Positions 53,143-61,829 of a DNA stretch of 64,000 nt are shown in pieces (within the stretch, counting starts at the first letter, position 1; each line of letters begins with the position of its first letter). The position numbers were made by a program, and so were the translations under genes. Source of the DNA: Planctomycetota bacterium (lineage in GTDB: Bacteria > Planctomycetota > Planctomycetia > Pirellulales > PNKZ01). The notes under the pieces were generated by a model, which did not search any database, was not told the DNA's origin, and worked only from the letters and a program-made list of their open reading frames with translations. The stretch is from positions 1 through 64,000 of the forward strand of contig JAFEBQ010000016.1 of NCBI GenBank assembly GCA_018242585.1, read 5' to 3'.

Positions 53143-54472
53143 ACTGCCCGTCGTCGCGCCCCCTGCGACGTCCGCGGCTCCCGGCGGCGCGCCGAACCCG
53201 GGCGACGCCATCGAGTATCGCTTGCTGCAGGACTGCGTCCATTGCGGCCTTTGCACTGCTGCGTGCCCGACGTACAGCGAGCTGGGGGACGAGAACGACA
53301 GCCCGCGCGGACGCATCTACCTGATGCGGGCCATCGCCGATCGGCGGATCGAACTTGGCGACGACGTGCGACGCCACTTGGAGTTGTGCCTCGACTGTCG
53401 GGCGTGCGAGACGGCCTGTCCCGCCGGCGTCCAGTACGGCAAGCTGATCGAGCCGTTCCGCGTGGCCATGCAGCAGCAGGTCGAGGGGGACGCCGGTCCC
53501 GACTGGTTCCACCGCTGGATTCTGTTCGGCCTGTTCACTCAGCCACGTCGGATGCAGTTGCTGCTCGGTCCGATGCGCGTGGCGCAAAGCCTGGGGCTGG
53601 TCGCGCTGGCCGAACGGCTGGGGCTGTTTCGATTGCTGCCGGCTCGCCTCAGGCAACTTTCGCAAATGTTGCCGACGCTCGCCGCCGCCGAGCCTGAGTT
53701 ACCCGAGTTCTTGCCGGCCATTGGCCCGCGCCGCGCGCGGGTGGCCCTGTTCACCGGTTGCGTGGCCGACGCGGTCTTCCGTCCCACCCACTGGGCCACG
53801 GCTCGAGTCTTGCAGCAGAACGGCTGTGACGTGGTCGTGCCGCGCACTCAGCAATGCTGCGGCGCGATTCACTATCACGCTGGCAGCGGCGAACCGGCCC
53901 GCGAGTTGGCCGACCAGAATGTCCGCGCCTTCAACGCCGCCGACGTCGACGCGGTGATCGTCAACGTGGCGGGCTGCGGCGCGATGCTCAAGGATTACGG
54001 CCACCACTGGCACGACGCCGCGCAGCCAGCGCGCCAAGCGCTGGCCGACAAGGTCCGCGACGTTCACGAGTTTCTCGATTCGCTCGGGCTGATCGCGCCG
54101 ACCGGGCGGATGCCCATGGTCGCCACCTATCACGACGCCTGTCACTTGCTGCACGCCCAGCGGGTGCGCGCCGCTCCGCGTAAACTGCTCGCCGCGATTC
54201 CCGGGCTCGAACTGCGCGAGCTGCCCGAGACCGAAATCTGCTGTGGCGCGGCAGGAACCTATAACCTGACCCAGCCCGAGATGGCGTCCCGGCTGGCCCG
54301 CCGCAAGTTAGACAACATTCTCAGCACGGGCGCGCGGGCGGTGCTGACGGCCAATGCCGGCTGCCTGCTGCAGATCATGCGCGAGGCTCACACGCGGCAC
54401 GAACCCCTCTGGATCGCTCATCCCATCGACTTGCTCGATCGGAGCTACCGGCACTTGCCGCCGCCGGTGTGA
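53129..54472 (+). CDS. glcF: Glycolate oxidase iron-sulfur subunit GlcF
   Basis: A 447-aa electron-transfer subunit. Two 4Fe-4S motifs lie near residues 40-110: CVHCGLCTAACPT and CLDCRACETACPAG. Two cysteine-rich CCG domains follow, with TQQCCGAIHYHAGSGEP and TEICCGAAGTYNL, which bind a further cluster or haem-like centre in related proteins. It passes electrons from the FAD subunits to the respiratory chain at the membrane. The ATG at 53129 lies within the end of glcE. Confidence 0.93.
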   Translation: MKTTELPVVAPPATSAAPGGAPNPGDAIEYRLLQDCVHCGLCTAACPTYSELGDENDSPRGRIYLMRAIADRRIELGDDVRRHLELCLDCRACETACPAGVQYGKLIEPFRVAMQQQVEGDAGPDWFHRWILFGLFTQPRRMQLLLGPMRVAQSLGLVALAERLGLFRLLPARLRQLSQMLPTLAAAEPELPEFLPAIGPRRARVALFTGCVADAVFRPTHWATARVLQQNGCDVVVPRTQQCCGAIHYHAGSGEPARELADQNVRAFNAADVDAVIVNVAGCGAMLKDYGHHWHDAAQPARQALADKVRDVHEFLDSLGLIAPTGRMPMVATYHDACHLLHAQRVRAAPRKLLAAIPGLELRELPETEICCGAAGTYNLTQPEMASRLARRKLDNILSTGARAVLTANAGCLLQIMREAHTRHEPLWIAHPIDLLDRSYRHLPPPV

Positions 54473-54475
54473 GCG

Positions 54476-54507
54476 AGTGATGAATGATGAGTGCTGAGTG
54501 ATGAATG
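54476..54507 (+). repeat. 32-bp direct repeat, copy 2
   Basis: Identical to 51820-51851. It begins four bases after the glcF stop. Confidence 0.8.
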
Positions 54508-54515
54508 AGGGTGGT

Positions 54516-55472
54516 CTAGCCGTCAATGCGCAGCTTGCGAGCGTCGGCAAGCGCGATCGTGCCGCGCTCGGTGAAGGCGGCGACTTCGAGTGCCGCGAGC
54601 CGGGCGACGACTTCCATGGCGCTGTCCGGCCGGCGCAGCGGTTGCTTGCTGAGCAGCTCGTTGACTAACTTGGCCACTTCGCGCGGAATGTTGGGGCAAT
54701 GTTCCCTCACGTCGGCCGCTCGACCTTGACGATGAGCCGCGACCAGCGATGCCCGATCGGTGATCGCCAGCGGCAGTCGGCCAGTCAACATCTGGTACAA
54801 CACGACGCCCAGGCTGTACAAGTCGCTCCGCGCGTCGACGCGCCCGGCGGTGAGTTGCTCGGGGGCGATGTAAGCCGGCGTGCCGCGCGGCGTCGTTTTG
54901 TTCGTGCTCGCATGTTGCCCGAGCGGCTCAGCAAACCCCAGATCGACGAGCGTTACATGCCCGTGGGGGCCAATCATCACGTTGGCCGGCGCGACGTCGC
55001 CGTGAAGCCAGCCAGCCGCGTGCAGCGCCGCCAGACCTTCGGCCATCTGCCGTGCGTACCATAGGGCGTGCGCCAGCGGTAGCGGCTCGCTCACGCGCGC
55101 TATTCGCTGCGCCAACGACTCGCCAGCCAGCCAAGGGAACACCAGGAACGGCGTCGGGTGGTCATACCCCTGGGCCAATAGCGGCAGCAGGTGAGCATGA
55201 GTGACCTGTGACGCCACAATCGCCTCGCGCCGCAATAGCGCTCGGGCCAGCGCCCCGTTCTCGGCCCGGGGGCTGAGGATCTTGACGGCATAGGTGGCGT
55301 ACACGGCGGCTTGGCCGCGCGCCCGGGCGCGATAGACATCGGTCAGCGCCCCGGTGGCGGCGCGACGCATCAATTCCCAGCAATCGACGCGCGGCGCGGC
55401 CCCCTCGGCGGCGCTGGCGACGCCACCGGTTCGGACCACGCGGGCTGTCGGGCTGGGAAGCTGGTGCGGCAT
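54516..55472 (-). CDS. Atypical Ser/Thr protein kinase
   Basis: A 318-aa kinase-fold protein without a membrane segment. The ATP Lys is kept in YAVKIL. The catalytic loop reads LHGDVAPANVMI: the HRD Arg is Gly and the usual Lys after Asp is Ala, though the catalytic Asp and Asn remain. The DFG motif is VDLGFAE. The activation segment keeps GTPAYIAPEQL and the APE-like motif, and SDLYSLGVVLYQMLTGRLP follows. The loop changes suggest weak activity or an unusual substrate, but it is not clearly a dead kinase. The C-terminal 60 residues have no extra domain. It is convergent with glcF and divergent from the ABC importer genes. Confidence 0.85.
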   Translation of the reverse strand: MPHQLPSPTARVVRTGGVASAAEGAAPRVDCWELMRRAATGALTDVYRARARGQAAVYATYAVKILSPRAENGALARALLRREAIVASQVTHAHLLPLLAQGYDHPTPFLVFPWLAGESLAQRIARVSEPLPLAHALWYARQMAEGLAALHAAGWLHGDVAPANVMIGPHGHVTLVDLGFAEPLGQHASTNKTTPRGTPAYIAPEQLTAGRVDARSDLYSLGVVLYQMLTGRLPLAITDRASLVAAHRQGRAADVREHCPNIPREVAKLVNELLSKQPLRRPDSAMEVVARLAALEVAAFTERGTIALADARKLRIDG

Positions 55473-55772
55473 ATCAAGCCGATTCGTCCAGCCAGGGCGT
55501 CCGAGTTGACCTGCGGCCCGCGGGCAAGAACGTCCGGTGCAAGCGCGCCAGCCGGAACCGCGTTTCGCGGGCCGGCGGCGACAGTTGTAGCGGGCGTGCG
55601 GCGCGGCGCTTGCCGCGCGCCGGCATGGCTCTTAAAATCACAACTTCCGTAACAGCTTCGCGCGCCGCCGGGACCGCCACGTCGCAGGCCCAGCGGTCCC
55701 ATTTCCGAGCGCGAAATGTCACGGCCGCCGATCCATCAAGCCGCCGCCCGCCAACCGTTGAGAAACACCACG
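55473..55772. other. Divergent intergenic region between kinase and ABC importer
   Basis: About 300 bases, GC-rich. I see no ORF with protein character, repeat or convincing promoter. Confidence 0.4.
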
Positions 55773-56867
55773 ATGAAGTCGCTCGCCCGCGCTGGTTCGC
55801 TGTTGTTGATCGCGTTGTTCCTCGCCAGTCCGGCCGGTTGCACGTCGGGTGACTCGGGCGGTTCGTCGTCGCCGGGCGTCAAGCGAATGATCTTCGTCAC
55901 CAACGGCCAATCGCCGTACTGGGACGCCTGCCGCGCCGGCCTGCAAGCCGCCGAGAAGGAATTGAAGCTGGGCGATCGGGGTCTGAAGGTCGAAATGGAG
56001 GTCAACGACGGCACGCCCAAGGGGCAGATTGAAAAGCTGCGCCAGTACGCGACTCAGCGCGATATTGTCGCCGTGGGCATTTCGGTCACCGATGCCGCGA
56101 ATGTGGCCATCGCGGACGAGATGCGCAACCTGCAATCGAAGGGCATCCATGTGGTCGCTTGCGATGCCGACGTCGACCGCGCCACATTAGCCGACGCCCG
56201 CTTCGGTTTTATCGGCACCGACAACATCGCCGCTGGCCGTGAGCTGGGCGTGGCGATCAAGAACCTGCGTCCCGCGGGGGGTGAAATGGTGACATTCGTC
56301 GGCCGTGTCGGCTCGCAGAATGCCATCGATCGTCGCAACGGCGTTGTCGCAGGGGCCGGCGGAAAGTTCAAGCTGGTCGACAACATGGGTGATGACATGA
56401 ATCGCTCGCGCGCGCTGGAGAACGTGCGAAACGCGATCACCAATCATCCCCAGGCCAAAACCTTGGTGGGGCTGTGGTCGTATAACGGACCACGAATCGT
56501 CGACGTGCTGGTCGAGCGCAACTGCCGCGCCGAGTACACCGCCGTGACCTTCGATGCCGAGCCCACCAGCATCACCAGCATGGAACAGTCGCTGCTCGAT
56601 TGCATGATGGTGCAGAATCCGTACGAGATTGGCTTTCAATCGGCGCGCCTGATGGCCGCGCTGTGCGAAAAGAACGACGCGATCATCAAGGAAATGTATC
56701 CCAACCGTGGGCAGCCTGGGGGAGATATTTTCGAGACTGGGTTGAAGCTGGTCGTGCCGAACGGCGCCACGCCGCTCAAACCAGAGATGTTCGGCAAAAA
56801 GACGGAATTCCTCACGCTGGCCGATTTCAAAGCGTGGTTGGCGAAGTACGGACTCGAAGGCTCATGA
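55773..56867 (+). CDS. Sugar ABC importer substrate-binding lipoprotein
   Basis: A 364-aa periplasmic-binding-protein type I (RbsB-like). Lipoprotein signal with Cys23 (LASPAGC). The ligand fold begins at RMIFVTNGQSPYWDACRAGL and continues with AVGISVTDAANVAIADEM, GIHVVACDADVDRATLAD and FIGTDNIAAGRELGVAI, as in ribose/xylose binding proteins. The stop overlaps the permease start in the pattern ATGA. The sugar specificity is not readable. Confidence 0.92.
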   Translation: MKSLARAGSLLLIALFLASPAGCTSGDSGGSSSPGVKRMIFVTNGQSPYWDACRAGLQAAEKELKLGDRGLKVEMEVNDGTPKGQIEKLRQYATQRDIVAVGISVTDAANVAIADEMRNLQSKGIHVVACDADVDRATLADARFGFIGTDNIAAGRELGVAIKNLRPAGGEMVTFVGRVGSQNAIDRRNGVVAGAGGKFKLVDNMGDDMNRSRALENVRNAITNHPQAKTLVGLWSYNGPRIVDVLVERNCRAEYTAVTFDAEPTSITSMEQSLLDCMMVQNPYEIGFQSARLMAALCEKNDAIIKEMYPNRGQPGGDIFETGLKLVVPNGATPLKPEMFGKKTEFLTLADFKAWLAKYGLEGS

Positions 56868-58051
56868 GCACATCGAGTTCTGCCCGGTCAGGTTTTTGGC
56901 GACGTAGCGAAGTGGCCTTGGCGCTGGCCATTGTCGTGGTGCTGCTGTTGACGCTGGCCTTCGATCCTCAGCGCAACTACCTGCACTTCCCGCAGCTCAG
57001 CGCCATCGACATTGTCCGTGATGCGTCAATCCTGGGCATTTTCGCCCTGGGGAGCGCGGTCGTCATCATCGCCGGCGGGATCGATCTGTCGTGCGGCTCG
57101 CTGATCGCGTTCAGCGGCAGCATCTGCGCGGCCGTGATGTTGTTGCTGGCTCCGACGCAAATGAACTCGGTCGAGCCGATCGGCTTGGGCGTGATCGCGG
57201 CGGCGATCGCCGTGACGATCGGCGTCGGGCTGCTGGTCGGCAGTCTGCACGCCTGGCTGATTACGGTGATTGGATTGCCGCCGTTCATCGCCACGTTGGC
57301 CACGCTGGTCGGTTTGCGCAGCCTGGCGCGGGTGGTCGTGTTGAACGTCACGGCGCATGCTTCGCAAATCGACGTGGGCAATCGACAGTTTCGCTACTTG
57401 ACCAAATCCAACTGGATTCCGGTGGTCACCTTCGCGGTCCTGGCACTGGCGGTCTGGGTGTTGATGAGCCGAACCGTGGTGGGGCGGCATCTCTATGCCC
57501 TCGGCGGCAATGAAGCGGCAACCCGGCTGAGCGGCATTCGCACCGATCGACTCAAATGGCTGGCCTATTGCATCGGCGCGACCCTGTCCTCGATCGCCGG
57601 CATCTTCTACATCGCCAATGAAGGAACCGCCGCGCCGGAAACGATGGGCAACACCGCCGAACTCAACGCCATTGCCGCCGCGGTGGTTGGCGGATGCAGC
57701 CTGCAAGGGGGCGCTGGCACGATTCCTGGCACCGTTTTGGGATGCTTGTTCCTGCGAGTCGTCTCGGACGGTATCAACAAGGTGATCAAAAGCGGCGCCG
57801 ACCATTACCAAGGCATGATTGTCGGCGTGGTCGTGGTCTTGGCGGTCGCGGCCAGTCAGCTGCGCGAGGCCGGCGCGCTGCGCAAACAATTCTTTGCCGG
57901 GCCATTGGGCGCCGTGGCCGTATTGTTGCTGTCGCTGCTGGCCGGCCTGCTCGGCGCGCTGATCGGCGGGCGCAATGTTGGCATTGCTTCGCTCTCGGCG
58001 GCGCTGGTGCTGCTGATCGCCTGCCGCGTGCTGGAAAGCAAGAAACGATAA
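56864..58051 (+). CDS. Sugar ABC importer permease (RbsC-like)
   Basis: A 395-aa inner-membrane permease with about ten hydrophobic segments. Family landmarks are VVIIAGGIDLSCGSLIAFSG, PPFIATLATLVGLRSLARVV, YALGGNEAATRLSGIRTDRL and AIAAAVVGGCSLQGGAGTI. The ATG overlaps the binding-protein stop by 4 bases. The ATP-binding subunit follows after 92 bases that carry the 23-bp repeat. Confidence 0.93.
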   Translation: MSTSSSARSGFWRRSEVALALAIVVVLLLTLAFDPQRNYLHFPQLSAIDIVRDASILGIFALGSAVVIIAGGIDLSCGSLIAFSGSICAAVMLLLAPTQMNSVEPIGLGVIAAAIAVTIGVGLLVGSLHAWLITVIGLPPFIATLATLVGLRSLARVVVLNVTAHASQIDVGNRQFRYLTKSNWIPVVTFAVLALAVWVLMSRTVVGRHLYALGGNEAATRLSGIRTDRLKWLAYCIGATLSSIAGIFYIANEGTAAPETMGNTAELNAIAAAVVGGCSLQGGAGTIPGTVLGCLFLRVVSDGINKVIKSGADHYQGMIVGVVVVLAVAASQLREAGALRKQFFAGPLGAVAVLLLSLLAGLLGALIGGRNVGIASLSAALVLLIACRVLESKKR

Positions 58052-58114
58052 AGTGGAAACGATGAACGATGAAGTAAAGGCAAAGTGATCGTATCTCACG
58101 TCATCGTTTATCAT

Positions 58115-58137
58115 TGATCGTTTCGCGTTTATCGTTT
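58115..58137. repeat. 23-bp dispersed repeat, copy 2 (inverted)
   Basis: Reverse complement of 51785-51807, exact over 23 bases. It lies just before the ATPase gene, and similar but shorter GATGAACGATGA-type strings lie at 58060-58075. Confidence 0.75.
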
Positions 58138-58143
58138 ATTTCC

Positions 58144-59655
58144 ATGCCTCACATCATCGAAATCCGACACGTTGCCAAGCGCTTTCCCGGCGTGCTCGCG
58201 CTCGATGATGTCTCGTTCGAGGTCAAGACCGGCTCGCTGCACGCCATCTGCGGCGAAAACGGTGCCGGCAAAAGCACCCTGATGAAGCTCCTCGCGGGCG
58301 TGATCGTCGGCTTTGACGGCGAGATTCGCCTGCACGGCCAGCCGGTTCAGTTCACCGGCACCCGCGATGCCGAGCGCGCCGGCGTGAGCATCATTCACCA
58401 GGAGTTGAACCTGGTCGAGCAGTTGAGCGTGGCCGCCAATGTGTTCCTAGGGCGCGAGCTCTGCCGATCGTTCGGCCGCCTGGACGAGCGGGCCATGGAA
58501 GCCGCCGCCGCCCGACTGTTCGTCGAACTTGAATGTCCGATCGACCCGCGGGCTCGCGTCGGCGCCCTGCGCGTGGGCGATCAACAGTTGGTCGAGATCG
58601 CCAAGGCCCTGTCGCTGCGGGCCGAAGTCCTGATCATGGACGAGCCGACCAGCGCCTTGACCGAGGCCGAAGTCGCCCGGCTCTACCGCGTGATCGAGCG
58701 ATTGCGGCAACGCGGCGTGACAATCCTCTATATCTCGCACAAGATGGACGAGGTGTTCCGCCTGGCCGATCGAATCACGATCCTCCGCGACGGCCGACTG
58801 GTCCGCACGCTCGAATGCGCCGAAACCAGCCCGCGCGAGGTGACCCACCTGATGGTCGGCCGCGAGCTCGAAGCCACCCACTTTGGCGCGCGGCAACCGG
58901 GCGAGACGTTGCTCAAGGTCGATCAGCTCGCGCTCCCCTGGCGCGGACACGCCCGGGCCTGGCGCTTGCAAAACATCAACTTCGCGCTCCGCCGTGGCGA
59001 GATATTGGGCGTGGCGGGGCTGATGGGGGCCGGCCGCACCGAGTTGCTCGAAGCCCTGTTCGGCGCCAGCCCCGAGCGGCCGCAAGGTCAGATTGTCCTC
59101 GACGGCCAGCCGGTTCGCTTCGAGCACCCGGCCGACGCTTGCCGCGCCGGCGTGGCGCTGGTGACCGAGGACCGCAAGCGACTTGGCCTGTTCGACAAGA
59201 TGAATGTCGGCCAGAACATCTCGCTGTGCCAGTTGCGCGAAGCGGCCCGCGGCGGTTGGCTCAGCCTGCGCCGCGAAGCCGAGCTGGCCGAGCAGATGGC
59301 CGAGCGGATGCACGTGAAGACCGCCGGCATCGGAGCGGCCATTACCAGTCTAAGCGGCGGCAACCAGCAGAAAGCGATCATCGGCCGCTGGCTGTTGACG
59401 CGCCCCAAGCTGTTGTTGCTCGACGATCCGACGCGCGGCATCGACGTGGGCGCCAAGGCCGAATTGTACCGGTTGCTCGACGAACTGTGCCGCTCGGGCC
59501 TGGGCATCATCGTCACGTCGAGCGAGCTACCCGAGTTGCTGACCCTCTGCGATCGGATCGTCGTGCTATGCGAAGGGCGGCTGACCGGCGAATTCTCGCG
59601 GGCCGAAGCGACCGAGCAGCGAATCATGGAAGCCGCCACGAACCGCGTGGCGTGA
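58144..59655 (+). CDS. Sugar ABC importer ATP-binding protein (RbsA-like, two domains)
   Basis: A 503-aa double ATPase. First half: Walker A GENGAGKST, signature VGDQQLVEIAKALS, Walker B VLIMDEPTSALTEAE. Second half: the degenerate Walker A GLMGAGRTELL normal for RbsA, signature LSGGNQQKAIIGRWL and Walker B LLLLDDPTRGIDVGAK. It drives the permease encoded just upstream. The binding protein, permease and ATPase order (B-C-A) differs from the E. coli rbs order. Confidence 0.95.
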   Translation: MPHIIEIRHVAKRFPGVLALDDVSFEVKTGSLHAICGENGAGKSTLMKLLAGVIVGFDGEIRLHGQPVQFTGTRDAERAGVSIIHQELNLVEQLSVAANVFLGRELCRSFGRLDERAMEAAAARLFVELECPIDPRARVGALRVGDQQLVEIAKALSLRAEVLIMDEPTSALTEAEVARLYRVIERLRQRGVTILYISHKMDEVFRLADRITILRDGRLVRTLECAETSPREVTHLMVGRELEATHFGARQPGETLLKVDQLALPWRGHARAWRLQNINFALRRGEILGVAGLMGAGRTELLEALFGASPERPQGQIVLDGQPVRFEHPADACRAGVALVTEDRKRLGLFDKMNVGQNISLCQLREAARGGWLSLRREAELAEQMAERMHVKTAGIGAAITSLSGGNQQKAIIGRWLLTRPKLLLLDDPTRGIDVGAKAELYRLLDELCRSGLGIIVTSSELPELLTLCDRIVVLCEGRLTGEFSRAEATEQRIMEAATNRVA

Positions 59656-59691
59656 GTTTCAAGATGCGCGCCTTCATCACACGGCGCGCAC

Positions 59692-59832
59692 CAGCCCTTC
59701 TCCCTTCGGGAGAAGGTGGCCGAAGGCCGGATGAGGGTCACCGTCGCCTCCTTCAAACGCGTCGCATTGGGCCACGTGGACCCTCATCCGGTTCGCTGCG
59801 CTCACCACCTTCTCCCGGAGGGAGAAGGGTAA
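59692..59832. repeat. Large inverted repeat (REPIN-like) after the ABC importer
   Basis: CCCTTCTCCC (59695-59704) pairs with GGGAGAAGGG (59820-59829); GAGAAGGTGG (59710-59719) with CCACCTTCTC (59805-59814); GGATGAGGGT (59729-59738) with ACCCTCATCC (59780-59789). The CCCTTCTCCC/GGATGAGGG vocabulary recurs in repeats of many GC-rich bacteria. It separates the ATPase gene from the convergent ThiF-like gene and could also stop transcription. Confidence 0.8.
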
Positions 59833-59841
59833 GATGCGTGC

Positions 59842-60894
59842 TCACACGCCGACATAGCGGGCAAACAGCGTCCGCGCCGTGACGGGGTCGTCGGTGCCGG
59901 TGATGATCGCTCGCCCGTCGGGAAAGATCGTGAGCTGGTATTGGTCGACGCGCGCCCGTAGCAAGAAGCGATTGCGCTCGACGGTTGCGAGGCCTTGCAA
60001 CCTGCCGGCCAGTTCGTCCAAGTCGAGTCGCGCCCCCGCCGCGCCGCGCACCTGGACCGAGTTGCGCCCGCACAGCACGACGGTCTGGCTGCCGCGCGTG
60101 CCATCGAGCCAGTCATAGCGCCCCTGGCAGGCGGGGCACGTCGGCGAAGTGGCGGCTCGGTCGATCCGCATCTGGCGCCAGCGGTTAGTCCACAGATCGA
60201 CGACCAGCAATTCGCGCTGCACTGCGTCGCGCTGGCCGGTCAAGAGCTTGATCGCTTCGAGCGCCTGGATCGAAGCGATCACGTTGATGATCGGCGCGAC
60301 GATTCCCGCCGTGTCGCAGGTCGCCGTCGTCCCCGGCTCGGGCGGCTCGGGCACTATGCATCGCAAGCACGTCGTCTCGCCCGGCAGGATCGTCATCGTT
60401 TGCCCTTCGGCGCCGATGCAACCGCCAAAGACCCACGGCCGTTGGTAGCGCAGCGCCGCGTCGTTCAACAAGAACCGGGTGTCGAAGTTATCGGTCCCGT
60501 CCAGCACCACGTCGACGCCGGCGAACAGCTCGGCCACGTTCTCGGCCGTGACGTCGGCCACGATCGGCTCGATGGTGATGTCGGAGTTGATCCGCCGCAG
60601 CTTGGCGGCCGCCGCTTCGGCCTTGGGCAACGCCTGGGCCACGTCGTCTTCGTCGAACAACGCTTGCCGCTGCAAGTTGGTCAGCTCGACAAAGTCGCGA
60701 TCCACCAGTCGCAGTTGCCCCACGCCCGCTCGGGCCAGCGTCCCGGCCAGCACCCCGCCGAGCGCGCCACAGCCGACGACCAGCACGCGCGAGGCGCGCA
60801 AGCGGCGCTGACCCTCGACGCCAATCGGCGCGAAACGCATCTGTCGCGAGTATCGCGCCAGGGTCGGATCGTCATCAGCTTCGGCGTGCGACAT
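59842..60894 (-). CDS. ThiF/MoeB-family E1-like adenylyltransferase
   Basis: A 350-aa enzyme of the ThiF/MoeB/HesA group that adenylates the C-terminus of a sulfur-carrier protein. Landmarks are RYSRQMRFAPIGVEGQRRL, the nucleotide site VLVVGCGALGGVLAGTLARA, LQRQALFDEDDV, LDGTDNFDTRFLLNDAAL and a catalytic Cys in TATCDTAGIVAP. Zinc ligands are CLRC and CPAC. The C-terminal 90 residues are shorter than a rhodanese domain. The start at 60894 (MSHAEADDD) is preferred over one six codons earlier. It could serve thiamine or molybdopterin synthesis; no partner carrier gene is nearby. Confidence 0.9.
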   Translation of the reverse strand: MSHAEADDDPTLARYSRQMRFAPIGVEGQRRLRASRVLVVGCGALGGVLAGTLARAGVGQLRLVDRDFVELTNLQRQALFDEDDVAQALPKAEAAAAKLRRINSDITIEPIVADVTAENVAELFAGVDVVLDGTDNFDTRFLLNDAALRYQRPWVFGGCIGAEGQTMTILPGETTCLRCIVPEPPEPGTTATCDTAGIVAPIINVIASIQALEAIKLLTGQRDAVQRELLVVDLWTNRWRQMRIDRAATSPTCPACQGRYDWLDGTRGSQTVVLCGRNSVQVRGAAGARLDLDELAGRLQGLATVERNRFLLRARVDQYQLTIFPDGRAIITGTDDPVTARTLFARYVGV

Positions 60895-60930
60895 CGGGAT
60901 CGATCTATCCACAACGGTTCAGAAAGCAGT

Positions 60931-61821
60931 TCAAACCACGGCAAAGCCGGCACATTGGACGTGCCCGGCTAACAGCCCTTGGGCATGGTCGCACGCGGCG
61001 CGCGCCGCGGTCAAGTCGAGCGATTCGACCAGCCGCTGCGCGCCCACCAAGGGAAGCGACGCCGGCCAGGCGCCCCGCCGCGCCGCCAGTTCGTCGGCTC
61101 GATCAAAGACGCACCAGGCCAGTTGCTCCCAAGCGGCCGGTTGACCCGGCGCTTCCGGCGTCGAACGCCCGGCCAGAATCAACCGACGCGCCACCGTGCG
61201 GGCGTCTTCGTCCAGCAACGCATCGCGCGACAACACCACGATCGCCACGGCGGGGCATTCAGCCAATCGTACCAGTGTCTCGGTGTCGGCCCGATCCGAC
61301 TCGACCACCAGGGCTACGCCATACTCAGTCGCGGCGTGCAGAAGCTCGTCACTCGGCGACCGCACGATGGCGACGGCTGCTGCCGCGCGCCATTCGCTCC
61401 AATCGTGCGTGTCGCCCCAGGCATACGGCACACAGCGAGGCACCCAAGGCTTGCCCTGGCGTCGCAGCCAGCCGCCGCGCAGCTCGATGCCGCGCAGACC
61501 GACGGTGCGGCGCGCCTCGGCCACGCGCTCGCTGCCGCGCCACAACTCGACATCCAACTGATACAAGAACGGCTCGTCGGGCGTCCAAGGGCAGGGGTCG
61601 ACGACGACACCTTCGGCCAGCACGGTCGGCCCAGGGCCGCGGTCCACCAGCGGCATCCGCGCCGTCAGCGTGTGATGCCCGCGGCAAAACGGCCCCGTCA
61701 GCGTTCCCTTGATCGCCAATGCGTCATCATCAGCACGCGGTAATTGGACATAGACGCGCGCCGAGGCCGCGCTGGCCACGGTCGAGACGACGCGCAATTG
61801 ATCGAGTGGTGACATCGGCAT
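60931..61821 (-). CDS. Small GH2-like beta-sandwich protein of unknown role
   Basis: A 296-aa protein starting 8 bases after the uvrA stop on the same strand (start at 61821 or 61815). The first 130 residues resemble the immunoglobulin-like sandwich of glycoside hydrolase family 2: WTPDEPFLYQLDVELWRGSE, RRTVGLRGIELRGGWLRRQG and KPWVPRCVPYAWGD are all in phase with that family. The following 160 residues look like part of a barrel, but the GH2 catalytic acid motifs are absent. It may be a degenerate glycosidase relative. The position within the uvrA transcript is odd. Longer upstream ORF in this frame runs against uvrA and is not credible. Confidence 0.6.
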   Translation of the reverse strand: MPMSPLDQLRVVSTVASAASARVYVQLPRADDDALAIKGTLTGPFCRGHHTLTARMPLVDRGPGPTVLAEGVVVDPCPWTPDEPFLYQLDVELWRGSERVAEARRTVGLRGIELRGGWLRRQGKPWVPRCVPYAWGDTHDWSEWRAAAAVAIVRSPSDELLHAATEYGVALVVESDRADTETLVRLAECPAVAIVVLSRDALLDEDARTVARRLILAGRSTPEAPGQPAAWEQLAWCVFDRADELAARRGAWPASLPLVGAQRLVESLDLTAARAACDHAQGLLAGHVQCAGFAVV

Positions 61822-61829
61822 GCTCGATC

